From Saprospiraceae bacterium (GTDB taxonomy: Bacteria > Bacteroidota > Bacteroidia > Chitinophagales > Saprospiraceae): a DNA stretch of 64,000 nt. The stretch spans positions 1 to 64,000 of the forward strand of contig JAHDGF010000014.1 in assembly GCA_020627785.1 (NCBI GenBank), written 5' to 3'. Below the pieces are notes generated by a model. It was given only the letters and a program-made list of their open reading frames with translations, did not search any database and was not told the DNA's origin. Positions 17,899 through 26,974 of this stretch are shown in pieces (positions within the stretch are counted from its first letter, which is position 1; each line of letters opens with the position of its first letter). The translations under genes were made by a program, and so were the position numbers.

Positions 17899-18411
17899 AT
17901 GAAGCAAGTAACAATTCTATTCGCGTTTTTCGTTTTCTTTGGCACAAATCTGCTAGCTCAGCCTCCTAATCGAGTTATTAACCATTTTGTTAACGAAATA
18001 AATGAGATTAGAACCAAGGGCTGTAGATGTGGAGGAAAGAAGATGCAACCCGTAGGAAAGATTGTTTGGAGTGATCATTTATATGCGACGGCAGCATCAC
18101 ATGCTTCTGAAATGGAGAAGTATAAATTTTTCTCTCATTTCTCCCGAAATGGAGACGATATAGGCGATAGATTTGATGACTTCGACTATCCATGGAGATA
18201 TGCTGGTGAAAACCTTGGAGAGGGCCAGGATACCTTTGAGGAGGTCGTGAAAGATTGGCTGGAAAGCCCGAGTCATTGTAAAATGATTATGAATGTCAAT
18301 ATGAAAGAAATGGGTATCGCTAAGAGAGGTAGATACTGGGTTCAACATTTCGGTACAAAGATGCCGCCAAATCATCGCCGTACAAGTCGCAAATACACAG
18401 AAGGAAACTAA
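17899..18411 (+). CDS. CAP (SCP/PR1) domain secreted protein
   Basis: A 170-residue protein with a signal peptide (residues 1-21, ending LLAQ) and one CAP domain. The recognisable parts are NEIRTKG, WSDHLYATAASHASEMEKY, FFSHFSRNGDDIGDRF, YAGENLGEG, WLESPSHCKMIMN and EMGIAKRGRYWVQHFG. The H of FSHF and the GEN and H of PSHC segments line the family's shallow cavity. Bacterial CAP proteins are exported proteins of mostly unknown function. Compared with eukaryotic members it has an extra CRCGG pair near the N-terminus. There is no T9SS tail, so it probably stays in the periplasm. A one-mismatch -7 box (TATCTTAG) lies 13 bp upstream. Confidence 0.9.
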   Translation: MKQVTILFAFFVFFGTNLLAQPPNRVINHFVNEINEIRTKGCRCGGKKMQPVGKIVWSDHLYATAASHASEMEKYKFFSHFSRNGDDIGDRFDDFDYPWRYAGENLGEGQDTFEEVVKDWLESPSHCKMIMNVNMKEMGIAKRGRYWVQHFGTKMPPNHRRTSRKYTEGN

Positions 18412-18738
18412 CCCGGTTTTAGTATTCTGATTTAGCTGTCCATTATCCCCTTTATTTTAGTAAGTGCTTCATTGGCTTTATTCACCTAAATAAGTTTAGA
18501 TCATGCTTGTTTATTCTTCTTGGAAGTTTGATTAGCAGAATGCTCCAAGTTTATAATTCCAATCTTTTATCCTAAAGTCGTTTAGCCTCTTTAAATCTTC
18601 TCCTCCCCATATTCGATCTTTTACCGTCATACCTAAATATAACGGCAGATAATCATCCATTTGCGAAAGCGAAAAAATGAATGACCCGTCGGACATATTC
18701 GAAATACTTTTTATCAGTAAAATAAAAATGTAAAATTT

Positions 18739-18868
18739 AGCCTTGTGCTTGCTATCTAGGAGGTGGAGTGGCGAGTTACATTTGTCGCAGAGGATTTCAG
18801 TTGAACCCGATCACTGCTATGTCTCTTCTTTTCATATCTGAACGGGCCTTCGAGTGCGAAGGTCTTTT
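18739..18868 (+). ncRNA. Possible small structured RNA or leader ending in a terminator
   Basis: Successive pairings are visible: TAGC/GCTA (about 18738-18754), GCGA/TCGC (about 18771-18788), AGAG/CTCT enclosing CAGT/ACTG (about 18789-18827), then a 9-bp terminator stem with T-run (18844-18868). The pattern fits a free-standing small RNA or a regulated leader of the following gene. No known RNA family (6S, tmRNA, RNase P, SRP RNA, riboswitch) was recognised, and the short stems may be chance. Confidence 0.3.
18844..18868 (+). terminator. Terminator hairpin 31 bp before a large gene
   Basis: GGGCCTTCG (18844-18852), loop AGTG, CGAAGGTCT (18857-18865), then TTT. Six Watson-Crick pairs sit next to the loop, with G-U and G-C pairs below. 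It either ends an upstream small RNA or acts as an attenuator for the downstream gene. Confidence 0.75.
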
Positions 18869-18899
18869 ATACTTAATTTATTAACCAAAACTCGTTCCA

Positions 18900-21800
18900 A
18901 TGTTGAGAACCGATACAACAAAACGGTTCATACCCTTTGGTATGACCTTTTTAATGTTGCTTTTGATGTTCGGGGGATTAAAAGCTCAGAGTTCATACAT
19001 GGCCTGCAACAATCAGGTGAATGTATCGCTAAGCGAAGATTGCTCTGTAACTATTACAGCCGACATGATCTTGGAAGGTGAGGACAATTATGATCCACCT
19101 TTTAACGATCTCTCCAGCTATGTGATAAGCATAGCTACCCAGACAGGTTCCGGAATTGCCGGTACCGAAATTTATGAACCAGGTTTATATATAGTAACCA
19201 TTACAGAGACTGTCTCTGGTTATGAAAATAATTGCTGGGGAACGCTTTTGGTCGAAGATAAACTTCCCCCCGTTTTTGTTGACGACCCTAGCACACCCAT
19301 TAATGAGGCTTGTCCTTGTCCAGTGGGTAATGATAATCCAGATTGTACGCTTAAAGCGACCTGTTTGGATATTAATGAATTCTTGAATGACGGAGGAGAT
19401 ATTCTACTTCCTGAGTGGGAGGATTGTTCAGAAACTTATCTAGGATTTCATGATGAAGTTGTAGATGCAGGACCTTGCTATCCAACCAAAATTCAAAGAA
19501 CTTATGTGGTAACTGATGCTTCAGGCAACAAAGCTACCTCATGTATCATGGAGTACAGTGTTGATCCAATTGATCTAAGCAATGACATTCATGATCCAGT
19601 ATCTCCGATTGAATTACCTTGTAATTACGGATATACAACACAAGAAATTTTTGATCATTTCTATAAGGAGAAGCTTGATGAGTTATTGCCATTGGCAACG
19701 ACTCAAGCTGAAGAAGATGAGGCGATTGCCTTAGCTACTTATTATGGAAATCATCATGCCTATCCAACCTTGCATGGAAAAGCATTGTCAACAAGCATTT
19801 GTAACATTGCAGTTACTAAGACTGACTTAGTTATCCCTGCATGTGACGCTTGTCCTAACATCAAGAAAATAATCCGTACCTGGAGATATGTTGATTGGTG
19901 TAATGGGGAAGACCATGAGTTTAACCAGCTCATCGTTAATGGTGATGCTAATGGACCTACACTTCATGCTTATGATTTTACAGCAAGTGTAGATCCGTGG
20001 GGATGTACTGGTACTTTTCATATGCCAGTTCCACAGATTTATGATGCATGTTCATATGTTGTAAGTTATGATGTTACTGGACCTTATGGATCTAACATTA
20101 CTGGAGATAGTGACAGTGGTTACTATGTTACAGGAGCACCGTATGGTGTGAGCACTTTTTACTACAATGCTTACGACTGTTGCGGTAATTCCACATCTTT
20201 TCCAGTGAATGTTACTGTGTCAGATGGGACGCCTCCAGTTGCTGTAGCTCACGAGAACATCGTTGTATCATTAACAACTGCATTGAACTCTGATGGTGTT
20301 GCTAAGCTTTACGCCACTTCTGTAGATAATGGATCACACGATGGTTGTGGACCTGTACATTTAGAAATCAGAAGAGAGGTAGATGTATGCGCTTTCATAG
20401 GTAATACAACTTATAATAATGATGGCCATCCTGATGATGATATTGATGATCCAGATAATGGTGAATTCGTAAAATTCTGTTGTACAGATTTAGACGCCAA
20501 TGGTGTTGATGAAGATGGTGATGGGATTTTTGATTATGCCTTGTATAAGGTATGGTTGAGAGTTTGGGATGATGGTGATCAAGATGGTGTTTTTGGTACA
20601 CAAGGTGATCATTACAATGAATCTTGGTCACATGTAAGGTTAGAGAATAAGGTTCCGGCTTCAATTCTTTGCCCTGCAGATGTGACTGTAGATTGCGATG
20701 TTGACATCTATGATTTCAATGCGGTAGGAAGTGCAATAGGCAATAGTGCTTGTGGTACTGAGGATGTAGGATATGAAGATGAGTACGCTGATAATAGTAC
20801 TTGTGGTCATGGTGTAATCTACAGAAAGTGGTTTATCCTTTCTAATCCAGCATCTTACTGCATTCAACAAATCAAAAGATTGCCACCTGCTCCTTATGAT
20901 GATATTTACATCACTTTCCCATCTGATACACTCGTAGATTGTACAGCTGAGTTAGATGGTCATATTCCATACTGGCAAGCACCCGCTTGTAATCTATTGG
21001 CATATAGTGTTGATAGAGATACCTTCTTATTTGAAGATGGTGCCTGTCTTAAAATATTGAATCATTGGACTGTAATTGATTGGTGTACTTACGAGCCTAA
21101 TAATGCTACATCCACGGATGGTATTTGGGAGCACACGCAGGTAATAAAGGTTATCGATGATGAAGGACCTAGCTTACTTGATTGTAGTATTCCATTAATG
21201 CTTGAGGCAGACGATCATGGTGATTCTGACGGAGACGGCATCACATGTGAAAACAATGCTGTTACCTTAACTCAGATTGGTTCTGATCAAGGGGACTGTG
21301 CAAGTGATTGGTTGAAGTGGACCGTTCAGATTGATCTTTATTCTGATTGGAATTATGAATATGTGTTCAGTTCTACAGGAGATCCTAATGGACCTTTCTA
21401 CTTACCTCATACTTCTTCTGGTGAAGAAATTCAAGTAACCTTACCTGCAGGAGTTCCTGGAAGTATGCAGAATCACAGAGTGATCTGGAAAGTTACTGAT
21501 GGATGTGGTAACATTACTTCTTGTGAGCAATTCTTTATGGTTGTTGATAAGAAGGCACCAACTCCTTATTGCGTTAATGTAAGTACTGCATTAATGGATG
21601 ATGGAGAAATTGAACTTTGGGCATGTGATTTTGATTTAGGATCATTTGACAATTGTTCAGATAACGAAGACCTTAGATTCACTTTTACGGATGTAAATCC
21701 TGACAGTGATCCATTATTTAATACCACAACCGGTTGTTCATCAATGACCTTCGATTGTGATGACATAATAGCCTCGGCCCCCGTTGAAGTGAATGTATAC

Positions 21801-23096
21801 GTATGGGATGAAAAAGACAATGTTGATTTCTGTACAGTATTCTTAACCCTTATTGATAATAACGGTGTATGTGGTCAAACGGCTGGAGCATCGCGAATAG
21901 GAGGACACATCAAAACCGAGTCTGGAGAAGAACTAACTCAATTTTCTGTAGAATTAATGAGCGATGCTCCGAATTATCCTCAGTATGACATGACTGATGA
22001 TGAGGGTGAATTCCTTTTTTATAATGTCCCTATGTATATCGATTATACAGTTTCTGGTGGAAAGACAGATGATTACCTTAATGGTGTATCTACGTTGGAT
22101 TTAGTATTAATCCAAAAGCACATTCTTGATATCCAGTCACTTGATAATCCGTATAAATTAATCGCAGCTGATGCCAATGATGATGAAAAAATCTCAGCAA
22201 TAGATTTAATTGAGTTGAGAAAATTAATCCTAGGCATCTACGACGAATTACCAAGAAATGATAGTTGGAGATATCCAATTGCAGGTCAATATATGGACCC
22301 TGAACAACCTTGGCCATTTGTCGAAACCATCAGTGTTGATAACCTTATTGATGAAAGCATGGATAATGATTTCATCGGAGTTAAAATTGGTGATGTAAAT
22401 GGTACGGTGGAGTTTAATCTTCAAGGAGGTTCTGTAGAATCTAGATCTTTGAATACACTAGCTCTAAGCTATCAAGATGTTATTGCCAATATCAATACAA
22501 CCTCAATTCCAGTAATTTTGGATCAGGATATTTCAGTGAATGGTATGCAATTTACCATTGATTATCCTGGGTCTACACTTGCAAGAATTGAAGGCGGAAT
22601 GATGGATGTAGTTGAAGAAAACTTCAATCATAGATCTGCCAATAAAACAACTTTCAGTTGGAACAATGCGAAAGCAATGAACCTTACGAAAGGCGATGTG
22701 TTGTTTGTTCTTGTATTTGAAGGTGAATTTAATGGAGTGCTTAACCTAAGCAATGACTTGTTAAAGTCTGAGGCTTATGTTGGAGCAGACTTACAGACAT
22801 TTGACGTAAGTCTAAATAAAGTGAATGCTGATCAGGTGAATGCCTTACATCAGAACACACCGAATCCATTTAATACGACAACTAAGATCGGTTACACGCT
22901 GACGAATGCTTCTGACGTTACGATGAAGTTTTACGATGTGAGTGGTCAATTGATTAAGGTTTATTATACGCCGGCTGATGCGGGGTATAATGAGTTGCTA
23001 GTGGAAGTTAAAGATTTGAAAGCAACCGGAGTTGTTTATTATCAAATCGAATCTGAAGGCTTTACAGCTACAAGAAAGATGATCGTGATTGAGTAA
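18900..23096 (+). CDS. Large secreted multidomain protein with dockerin-like, cohesin-like and type A T9SS sorting domains
   Basis: A 1398-residue protein. After a signal peptide (FLMLLLMFGGLKAQ) come roughly 1000 residues of cysteine-rich beta-sandwich modules of HYR/Ig type. Their recurring phrases, such as YVVTDASGNKATSC and WKVTDGCGNITSCEQFFMVVDKKAP, are shared by many Bacteroidota exoproteins. About residues 1000-1063 look like a carboxypeptidase-regulatory or SdrD-type module, about 1064-1114 are dockerin-like (AADANDDEKISAIDLIELRK), about 1200-1310 cohesin-like, and 1320-1398 the type A sorting tail (NTPNPFNTTTKIGYTL to the end). No enzyme motif is seen, so a structural or adhesive surface role is likely. 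Terminators flank it on both sides. Confidence 0.82.
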   Translation: MLRTDTTKRFIPFGMTFLMLLLMFGGLKAQSSYMACNNQVNVSLSEDCSVTITADMILEGEDNYDPPFNDLSSYVISIATQTGSGIAGTEIYEPGLYIVTITETVSGYENNCWGTLLVEDKLPPVFVDDPSTPINEACPCPVGNDNPDCTLKATCLDINEFLNDGGDILLPEWEDCSETYLGFHDEVVDAGPCYPTKIQRTYVVTDASGNKATSCIMEYSVDPIDLSNDIHDPVSPIELPCNYGYTTQEIFDHFYKEKLDELLPLATTQAEEDEAIALATYYGNHHAYPTLHGKALSTSICNIAVTKTDLVIPACDACPNIKKIIRTWRYVDWCNGEDHEFNQLIVNGDANGPTLHAYDFTASVDPWGCTGTFHMPVPQIYDACSYVVSYDVTGPYGSNITGDSDSGYYVTGAPYGVSTFYYNAYDCCGNSTSFPVNVTVSDGTPPVAVAHENIVVSLTTALNSDGVAKLYATSVDNGSHDGCGPVHLEIRREVDVCAFIGNTTYNNDGHPDDDIDDPDNGEFVKFCCTDLDANGVDEDGDGIFDYALYKVWLRVWDDGDQDGVFGTQGDHYNESWSHVRLENKVPASILCPADVTVDCDVDIYDFNAVGSAIGNSACGTEDVGYEDEYADNSTCGHGVIYRKWFILSNPASYCIQQIKRLPPAPYDDIYITFPSDTLVDCTAELDGHIPYWQAPACNLLAYSVDRDTFLFEDGACLKILNHWTVIDWCTYEPNNATSTDGIWEHTQVIKVIDDEGPSLLDCSIPLMLEADDHGDSDGDGITCENNAVTLTQIGSDQGDCASDWLKWTVQIDLYSDWNYEYVFSSTGDPNGPFYLPHTSSGEEIQVTLPAGVPGSMQNHRVIWKVTDGCGNITSCEQFFMVVDKKAPTPYCVNVSTALMDDGEIELWACDFDLGSFDNCSDNEDLRFTFTDVNPDSDPLFNTTTGCSSMTFDCDDIIASAPVEVNVYVWDEKDNVDFCTVFLTLIDNNGVCGQTAGASRIGGHIKTESGEELTQFSVELMSDAPNYPQYDMTDDEGEFLFYNVPMYIDYTVSGGKTDDYLNGVSTLDLVLIQKHILDIQSLDNPYKLIAADANDDEKISAIDLIELRKLILGIYDELPRNDSWRYPIAGQYMDPEQPWPFVETISVDNLIDESMDNDFIGVKIGDVNGTVEFNLQGGSVESRSLNTLALSYQDVIANINTTSIPVILDQDISVNGMQFTIDYPGSTLARIEGGMMDVVEENFNHRSANKTTFSWNNAKAMNLTKGDVLFVLVFEGEFNGVLNLSNDLLKSEAYVGADLQTFDVSLNKVNADQVNALHQNTPNPFNTTTKIGYTLTNASDVTMKFYDVSGQLIKVYYTPADAGYNELLVEVKDLKATGVVYYQIESEGFTATRKMIVIE

Positions 23097-23119
23097 TTAA
23101 CGATTTAGATAGATGATTT

Positions 23120-23154
23120 AGGGGTCTGATGGAAACATTGGACCCCTATTTTTT
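23120..23154 (+). terminator. Rho-independent terminator
   Basis: AGGGGTC (23120-23126) pairs perfectly with GACCCCT (23141-23147) and is followed by ATTTTTT. It lies 24 bp after the stop of the 1398-residue gene. Confidence 0.85.
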
Positions 23155-23186
23155 GCCTTAATTTTAAAAAATGAATACAAAACAAA

Positions 23187-23194
23187 TAACTTTG
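23187..23194 (+). promoter_or_regulatory. Candidate -7 box (TAACTTTG) of the PorG-like operon
   Basis: An exact TAnnTTTG lies 16 bp before the start at 23211, downstream of a terminator, where a new promoter is required. Confidence 0.55.
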
Positions 23195-23210
23195 GGCGTT
23201 TATTAGGCAC

Positions 23211-24026
23211 ATGAAATTAAGGATCGTATTTATTCTGCTCTTATTCAGTTACTTATCAACTGATATTCATGCTCAAAAAGGGCAAGAAGTTGGTGGTTGG
23301 CTTGGGGTCGCTCATTACTTTGGTGATTTAAACACTAATTATAGCATCAACGATCCAGGTATTGCTGCCGGTCTTTTATACCGAAAGAACTTTAATGAAC
23401 GCATTTGTTTGGCTTCAGGCCTAAGTTACGGACGCATTAAAGCCGATGATGCCGATTCCTTCAATTCATTTGAGCGTACCAGAAATTTATCATTTTTCTC
23501 CAATGTTTGGGATGGTTCGCTGGCGCTTGAATTCAATTTCTTTACCTATATCCATGGACATAGTCAATACTTCTATACACCTTATGCAAGTCTAGGAATT
23601 GCTGTAACCAAATTTAATCCTCGAGCAGAATTAAATGGTGTTACTTATAACCTTCGAGATTTTGCCACAGAGGCGCAGGGTAGGGAGTATGGTTTGGTTA
23701 CCGGAGGCCTTACGTTTGGAGTAGGTTTCAAGTGGGATTTAAATTATAATTGGAGTTTCAACGCAGGTTTAAACGCTAGGCGTACCATGACTGATTATAT
23801 TGATGATGTCAGTACTGTATATCCTAGTTTGGTCTCATTGCCAGGTGGTCCTACGGGAATTGCTGCCCAACTGTCTGATCGTTCAGGCGTCGAAGGATTT
23901 GCGACCGTAGGGAAGCAGAGAGGTAACAGTGAAAATAATGATACTTATGTGTTCTTACATTTCAGTGTCATGCGATATTTCAGCCGATTGGATTGTCCGA
24001 AAGTATCTAAGATCAAGCAACTCTGA
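23211..24026 (+). CDS. DUF6089 / PorG-like outer-membrane beta-barrel protein
   Basis: A 271-residue protein with a signal peptide (residues 1-21, DIHAQ), then QEVGGWLGVAHYFGDLNTNY, the DUF6089 N-terminal pattern. A run of amphipathic strands follows (AAGLLYRKNF, LALEFNFFTY, FYTPYASLGIAVTKFNP, VGFKWDLNYNWSFNAGLNARR). The family includes PorG, an outer-membrane T9SS component of Porphyromonas. Unlike the usual order, uppS and bamA do not follow here. Instead yjbQ starts inside its stop codon (TGATG). Most likely a PorG homologue or paralogue. The barrel call is firm, the T9SS role inferred. Confidence 0.75.
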   Translation: MKLRIVFILLLFSYLSTDIHAQKGQEVGGWLGVAHYFGDLNTNYSINDPGIAAGLLYRKNFNERICLASGLSYGRIKADDADSFNSFERTRNLSFFSNVWDGSLALEFNFFTYIHGHSQYFYTPYASLGIAVTKFNPRAELNGVTYNLRDFATEAQGREYGLVTGGLTFGVGFKWDLNYNWSFNAGLNARRTMTDYIDDVSTVYPSLVSLPGGPTGIAAQLSDRSGVEGFATVGKQRGNSENNDTYVFLHFSVMRYFSRLDCPKVSKIKQL

Positions 24027-24436
24027 TGATCCATCATTATTCCTTTCAATTGACTGCCAAATCAAGGGGATATCACATTATTACCACAGAAGTTTTAAAC
24101 CAAATCCCGCAGCTTCCAGCTAATGGGATTCTTCACTTATTTATTCATCATACTTCTGCGGCCATAACAATCAATGAAGCCGCTGATCCAGATGTGCTCA
24201 CCGATTTCGAATCAGTCTTTAATCACATTGTTCCTGAGAATCTGCCTTTTCTTGTACATACGATAGAAGGTCCAGATGACATGCCTGCTCATATTAAAGC
24301 AGCGATGATTGGTCATTCTATTCAGATTCCGATCATTGAGGGACAGTTGGCCCTAGGAACTTGGCAAGGAATTTATCTATGTGAGTTTCGAAACAGGGGT
24401 GGTGCTAGAAAAATCACAGCAAGTATTTATGAGTAG
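24026..24436 (+). CDS. yjbQ: YjbQ family protein (UPF0047; secondary thiamine-phosphate synthase activity)
   Basis: A 136-residue single-domain protein of normal family length. It carries the conserved HHTSAAITINEAADPDV, the histidine-containing EGPDDMPAHIKAAMIG, and the closing LGTWQGIYLCEFRNRGG. These residues form the trimer's metal and active site. E. coli YjbQ has weak thiamine phosphate synthase activity and its physiological role is unclear. The start codon overlaps the preceding stop (TGATG), and the following lipoprotein gene begins 8 bp before its stop, so three unrelated proteins are translated from one packed mRNA. Confidence 0.93.
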   Translation: MIHHYSFQLTAKSRGYHIITTEVLNQIPQLPANGILHLFIHHTSAAITINEAADPDVLTDFESVFNHIVPENLPFLVHTIEGPDDMPAHIKAAMIGHSIQIPIIEGQLALGTWQGIYLCEFRNRGGARKITASIYE

Positions 24437-25175
24437 ATTTTTGATTCTTGCTTTAGTAATTGTGGGAATGGCATCTTGCCTACAGAGGGATCGCCCGACT
24501 TTAGTTTACGATGATCAAGGGGATGTGGTTATTCCCGCTTCCGCAAATGATAGTACGAACATTTCAGGAGAAGTTGTTTTCGATCTTCCCATTAAATTCG
24601 ACACTGTAAATATATTATTACATCCAGTAGGTCAATTGGGTCAATTAGCATATAAAGGAAAGTTTCGAAGCGATTATAAATCCGGAAGCCAAACGAATTT
24701 TAGCATCAGTCAATCTTGGGAAAATTCAATCAGTGGATTGATGAGTAATGTAATTTTTGAAGACCTACGCACTGGGTCAAGGCGCCCATTAACTGAGGAG
24801 AAAATTGAAATCAGAAAAATTCATTTTACAAATGAGTTATCTCAGGTCAATGATGCTAAATTTCTCATTTATCAGGTTATTGATTCCGACACCAATCAAG
24901 ATAAACGACTAAATGATAAGGATATAAAGTCGTTGTATATAAGCCAAATAGATGGGAGTGGATTTCAAAAATTAAATAAGGACTTTACAGAGGTGATCGC
25001 TTGGAAGATTCTGCCTATTCTTGAGCGATTGTATTTTAGAACTGTAGAAGATACCAATAAGAACGGTATCTTTGATAAAGAGGACAGTTTTGCTAATTTT
25101 TATTGTCAGCTAAACACAAATTCCACAGACAAAATAAGTATTCAGTCTTATGATTTTTTGGAATTTACTCAATGA
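24429..25175 (+). CDS. Hypothetical lipoprotein
   Basis: From the ATG at 24429, which overlaps the yjbQ stop, the protein begins MSRFLILALVIVGMASC, a lipoprotein signal with Cys17 as anchor. A start at 24381 would place 16 charged residues before the signal and is rejected. The mature part of about 230 residues has no recognised domain. Segments such as DSDTNQDKRLNDKDIKSLYI and DTNKNGIFDKEDSF look like EF-hand-type Asp-rich loops within a propeller-like or beta-sandwich protein. Function unknown; probably inner or outer membrane, facing the periplasm. Confidence 0.65.
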   Translation: MSRFLILALVIVGMASCLQRDRPTLVYDDQGDVVIPASANDSTNISGEVVFDLPIKFDTVNILLHPVGQLGQLAYKGKFRSDYKSGSQTNFSISQSWENSISGLMSNVIFEDLRTGSRRPLTEEKIEIRKIHFTNELSQVNDAKFLIYQVIDSDTNQDKRLNDKDIKSLYISQIDGSGFQKLNKDFTEVIAWKILPILERLYFRTVEDTNKNGIFDKEDSFANFYCQLNTNSTDKISIQSYDFLEFTQ

Positions 25176-25217
25176 TTCAATGTTCTTAGAATAGAGGACT
25201 ACATTAAATTTAGAAAT

Positions 25218-25688
25218 ATGAAATTATCAGAGTTTAAGGAAATTATAAAAAATTTAAACGACTTAAATTTTCAATTACCTAATGGCGAATTGGTACCTAG
25301 TCATTATCATCTAACGGAGGTAGGCCTCATTACTAAAAACTTTATTGATTGTGGTGGTACTGTGAGAGAAGAAAAACGTGTAAACTTTCAATTGTGGTAT
25401 TCCGATGATGTTGACCATAGACTTAAACCTCAAAGAATGCTTGATATTATTGAGATGTCAGAACAGAAGTTAGGCATACCAGATATAGAAATTGAAGTAG
25501 AATATCAATCAAATACCATTGGGAAGTATGGTTTAGGGTTTGAAGAAAACACTTTTCTTCTTACCAATAAAATGACAGATTGTTTGGCTCAAGATAAGTG
25601 TGAGGTGCCGGCAGAAAAACCTAAATTTGACCTTTCTGAATTAAGTGTAGGTTCGGGTGCTTGTACTCCTGGTGGTGGGTGTTGTTAG
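25218..25688 (+). CDS. DUF6428 family protein with C-terminal cysteine cluster
   Basis: A 156-residue cytoplasmic protein. MKLSEFKEIIKNLNDLNFQLPNGELVPSHYHLTEVG and NFIDCGGTVREEKRVNFQLW are the DUF6428 hallmarks. The tail GACTPGGGCC holds three Cys in seven residues and may bind a metal or metalloid. In other Bacteroidota this family often lies beside ArsR regulators and arsenate reductase genes. No such genes are adjacent here, where it sits 42 bp after the lipoprotein gene and faces a convergent DUF3667 gene. Role unproven. Confidence 0.75.
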   Translation: MKLSEFKEIIKNLNDLNFQLPNGELVPSHYHLTEVGLITKNFIDCGGTVREEKRVNFQLWYSDDVDHRLKPQRMLDIIEMSEQKLGIPDIEIEVEYQSNTIGKYGLGFEENTFLLTNKMTDCLAQDKCEVPAEKPKFDLSELSVGSGACTPGGGCC

Positions 25689-25763
25689 AATTTAAGGCAA
25701 TCCAAACTACTGATGATTTCTAATGATTGACGCAATGGTCCATTAATATTTTAGACTTGCTTC

Positions 25764-26912
25764 CTAAAGTAGTACTGCTGAAAGTAAAAGTATGATTGTG
25801 ATGCAGGCAGCAACAACAAAGGTGTAGGCAGTCAATGCTGTAAACAATTTCAATAAGGTAATCCTTCTTGATTCTTTGTAGAACTTTCTCATGGATTTAT
25901 ACAGATAGAATATTCCACCAAAGAACCAAAAAAGGTATAGGTACAATCCAAGGTTTTCGATTGGTAATAGTAAAGCTAGAATTGTGAGCAAAAGGGCACT
26001 TAACAATAATCTAGAATGTCCATTGATTTGCAATATAAGATGCTCTACATAAGTATAATTTTTTCTCAAGTATAGAAGCTTGAAAAGTAATGCCATTGAT
26101 AGGACACTAAGTAGAATAGCCCATGTCCCATTCCCTATAATAAAGGCTAAAGAGGATCTGAGATCAATTAAAATCTTCTGAACTTGTAGTAGAAAAAATG
26201 AATAGTACCTGCTGTCTCCGCCATGTTTTTCCGTTAACTCTTCAGGTGTTAATCTGAATAAATCTGAGGCCTTCAAGCTACCGGATAAGGTGAAATCAAT
26301 ATGACCATCTGTTCCATTTTCTACGGTAAATTCCGCAGATGGGTTTTCAGTCTCGAGACTATCAACAAGATCTTTTATGGTCAATGGGTTAGTGATCGAT
26401 CTTGCTTTTATGATTGAATCTAATACGTTTCCATTGTTAGATTGAATCATTTCATCAAACTCAAGTGCCGAATGGAATATTTTGTTTCTTAAGTCAGCTG
26501 TAGTATCAATCAGTAAGGGATAATCTTTAGCAAGGGAATCGTACTTCATTAATAGTTTCTCTTCCCAAATATTTCTTTGATGAGCATCAGAAAACTTCTC
26601 TACCGATTCTAGAGACTCACCCATATTAAAAAGTAACAGCGCAAAGAATCCAAATAAAATAAAGAGAAATAAGCGGATCGGGTGGTAGTATGGTTTTCGT
26701 TTTCCTTCAATGTATGCCAGTGGTAGTTTGGCAGGAACCCAGATATCCTTGAGCGTAGTCCAGAGTTTATTTTCTACATTAAAAAATTTAGAAATAAAGT
26801 CTTTGATGATGTTATAAAAGTTCAGCGGAAGAAATTCTGTCTTTTGTCCACAGGCAGGGCAGTACTTAATTGCTGCCGAAATTTTTTCATTACAGTTAAG
26901 ACAGTATTTCAT
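25764..26912 (-). CDS. DUF3667 family membrane protein with N-terminal zinc ribbon
   Basis: A 382-residue protein opening with a zinc ribbon (Cys4, Cys7, Cys18, Cys21 in YCLNCN and KYCPACGQKT). This is followed by the DUF3667 signature: FFNVENKLWTTLKDIWVPAKLPLAYIEGKRKPYYHPIRLFLFI. One membrane helix follows the ribbon (about 80-97), a soluble loop of roughly 130 residues comes next, and about four helices close the chain (from about residue 255). The ribbon is cytoplasmic. The family is common in Bacteroidota and uncharacterised. It is 60 bp downstream of the LysE gene and may share its transcript. Confidence 0.8.
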   Translation of the reverse strand: MKYCLNCNEKISAAIKYCPACGQKTEFLPLNFYNIIKDFISKFFNVENKLWTTLKDIWVPAKLPLAYIEGKRKPYYHPIRLFLFILFGFFALLLFNMGESLESVEKFSDAHQRNIWEEKLLMKYDSLAKDYPLLIDTTADLRNKIFHSALEFDEMIQSNNGNVLDSIIKARSITNPLTIKDLVDSLETENPSAEFTVENGTDGHIDFTLSGSLKASDLFRLTPEELTEKHGGDSRYYSFFLLQVQKILIDLRSSLAFIIGNGTWAILLSVLSMALLFKLLYLRKNYTYVEHLILQINGHSRLLLSALLLTILALLLPIENLGLYLYLFWFFGGIFYLYKSMRKFYKESRRITLLKLFTALTAYTFVVAACITIILLLSAVLL

Positions 26913-26974
26913 AGCTATTAACTAAGATAGATTTTCCAATTGGAAAAGAAAAGAATAAGTGTTTTGAAGATAAA

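Larger units (their letters stand above)
18412..18899. other. 488-bp non-coding interval
   Basis: No convincing open frame is present. The left two thirds are AT-rich with scattered C-rich patches and no clear signal. From about 18739 the sequence becomes richer in GC and shows several short inverted repeats, ending in a clear terminator hairpin just before the 1398-residue gene. Confidence 0.6.

Noticed and set aside
18854-19081. A 75-residue frame overlapping the start of the 1398-residue gene
   Set aside because: It begins in the terminator loop and runs in another frame through the signal peptide region of the real gene.
25218-25688. An arsenic-resistance locus, suggested by DUF6428
   Set aside because: No ArsR, ArsC or arsenite transporter gene is adjacent.
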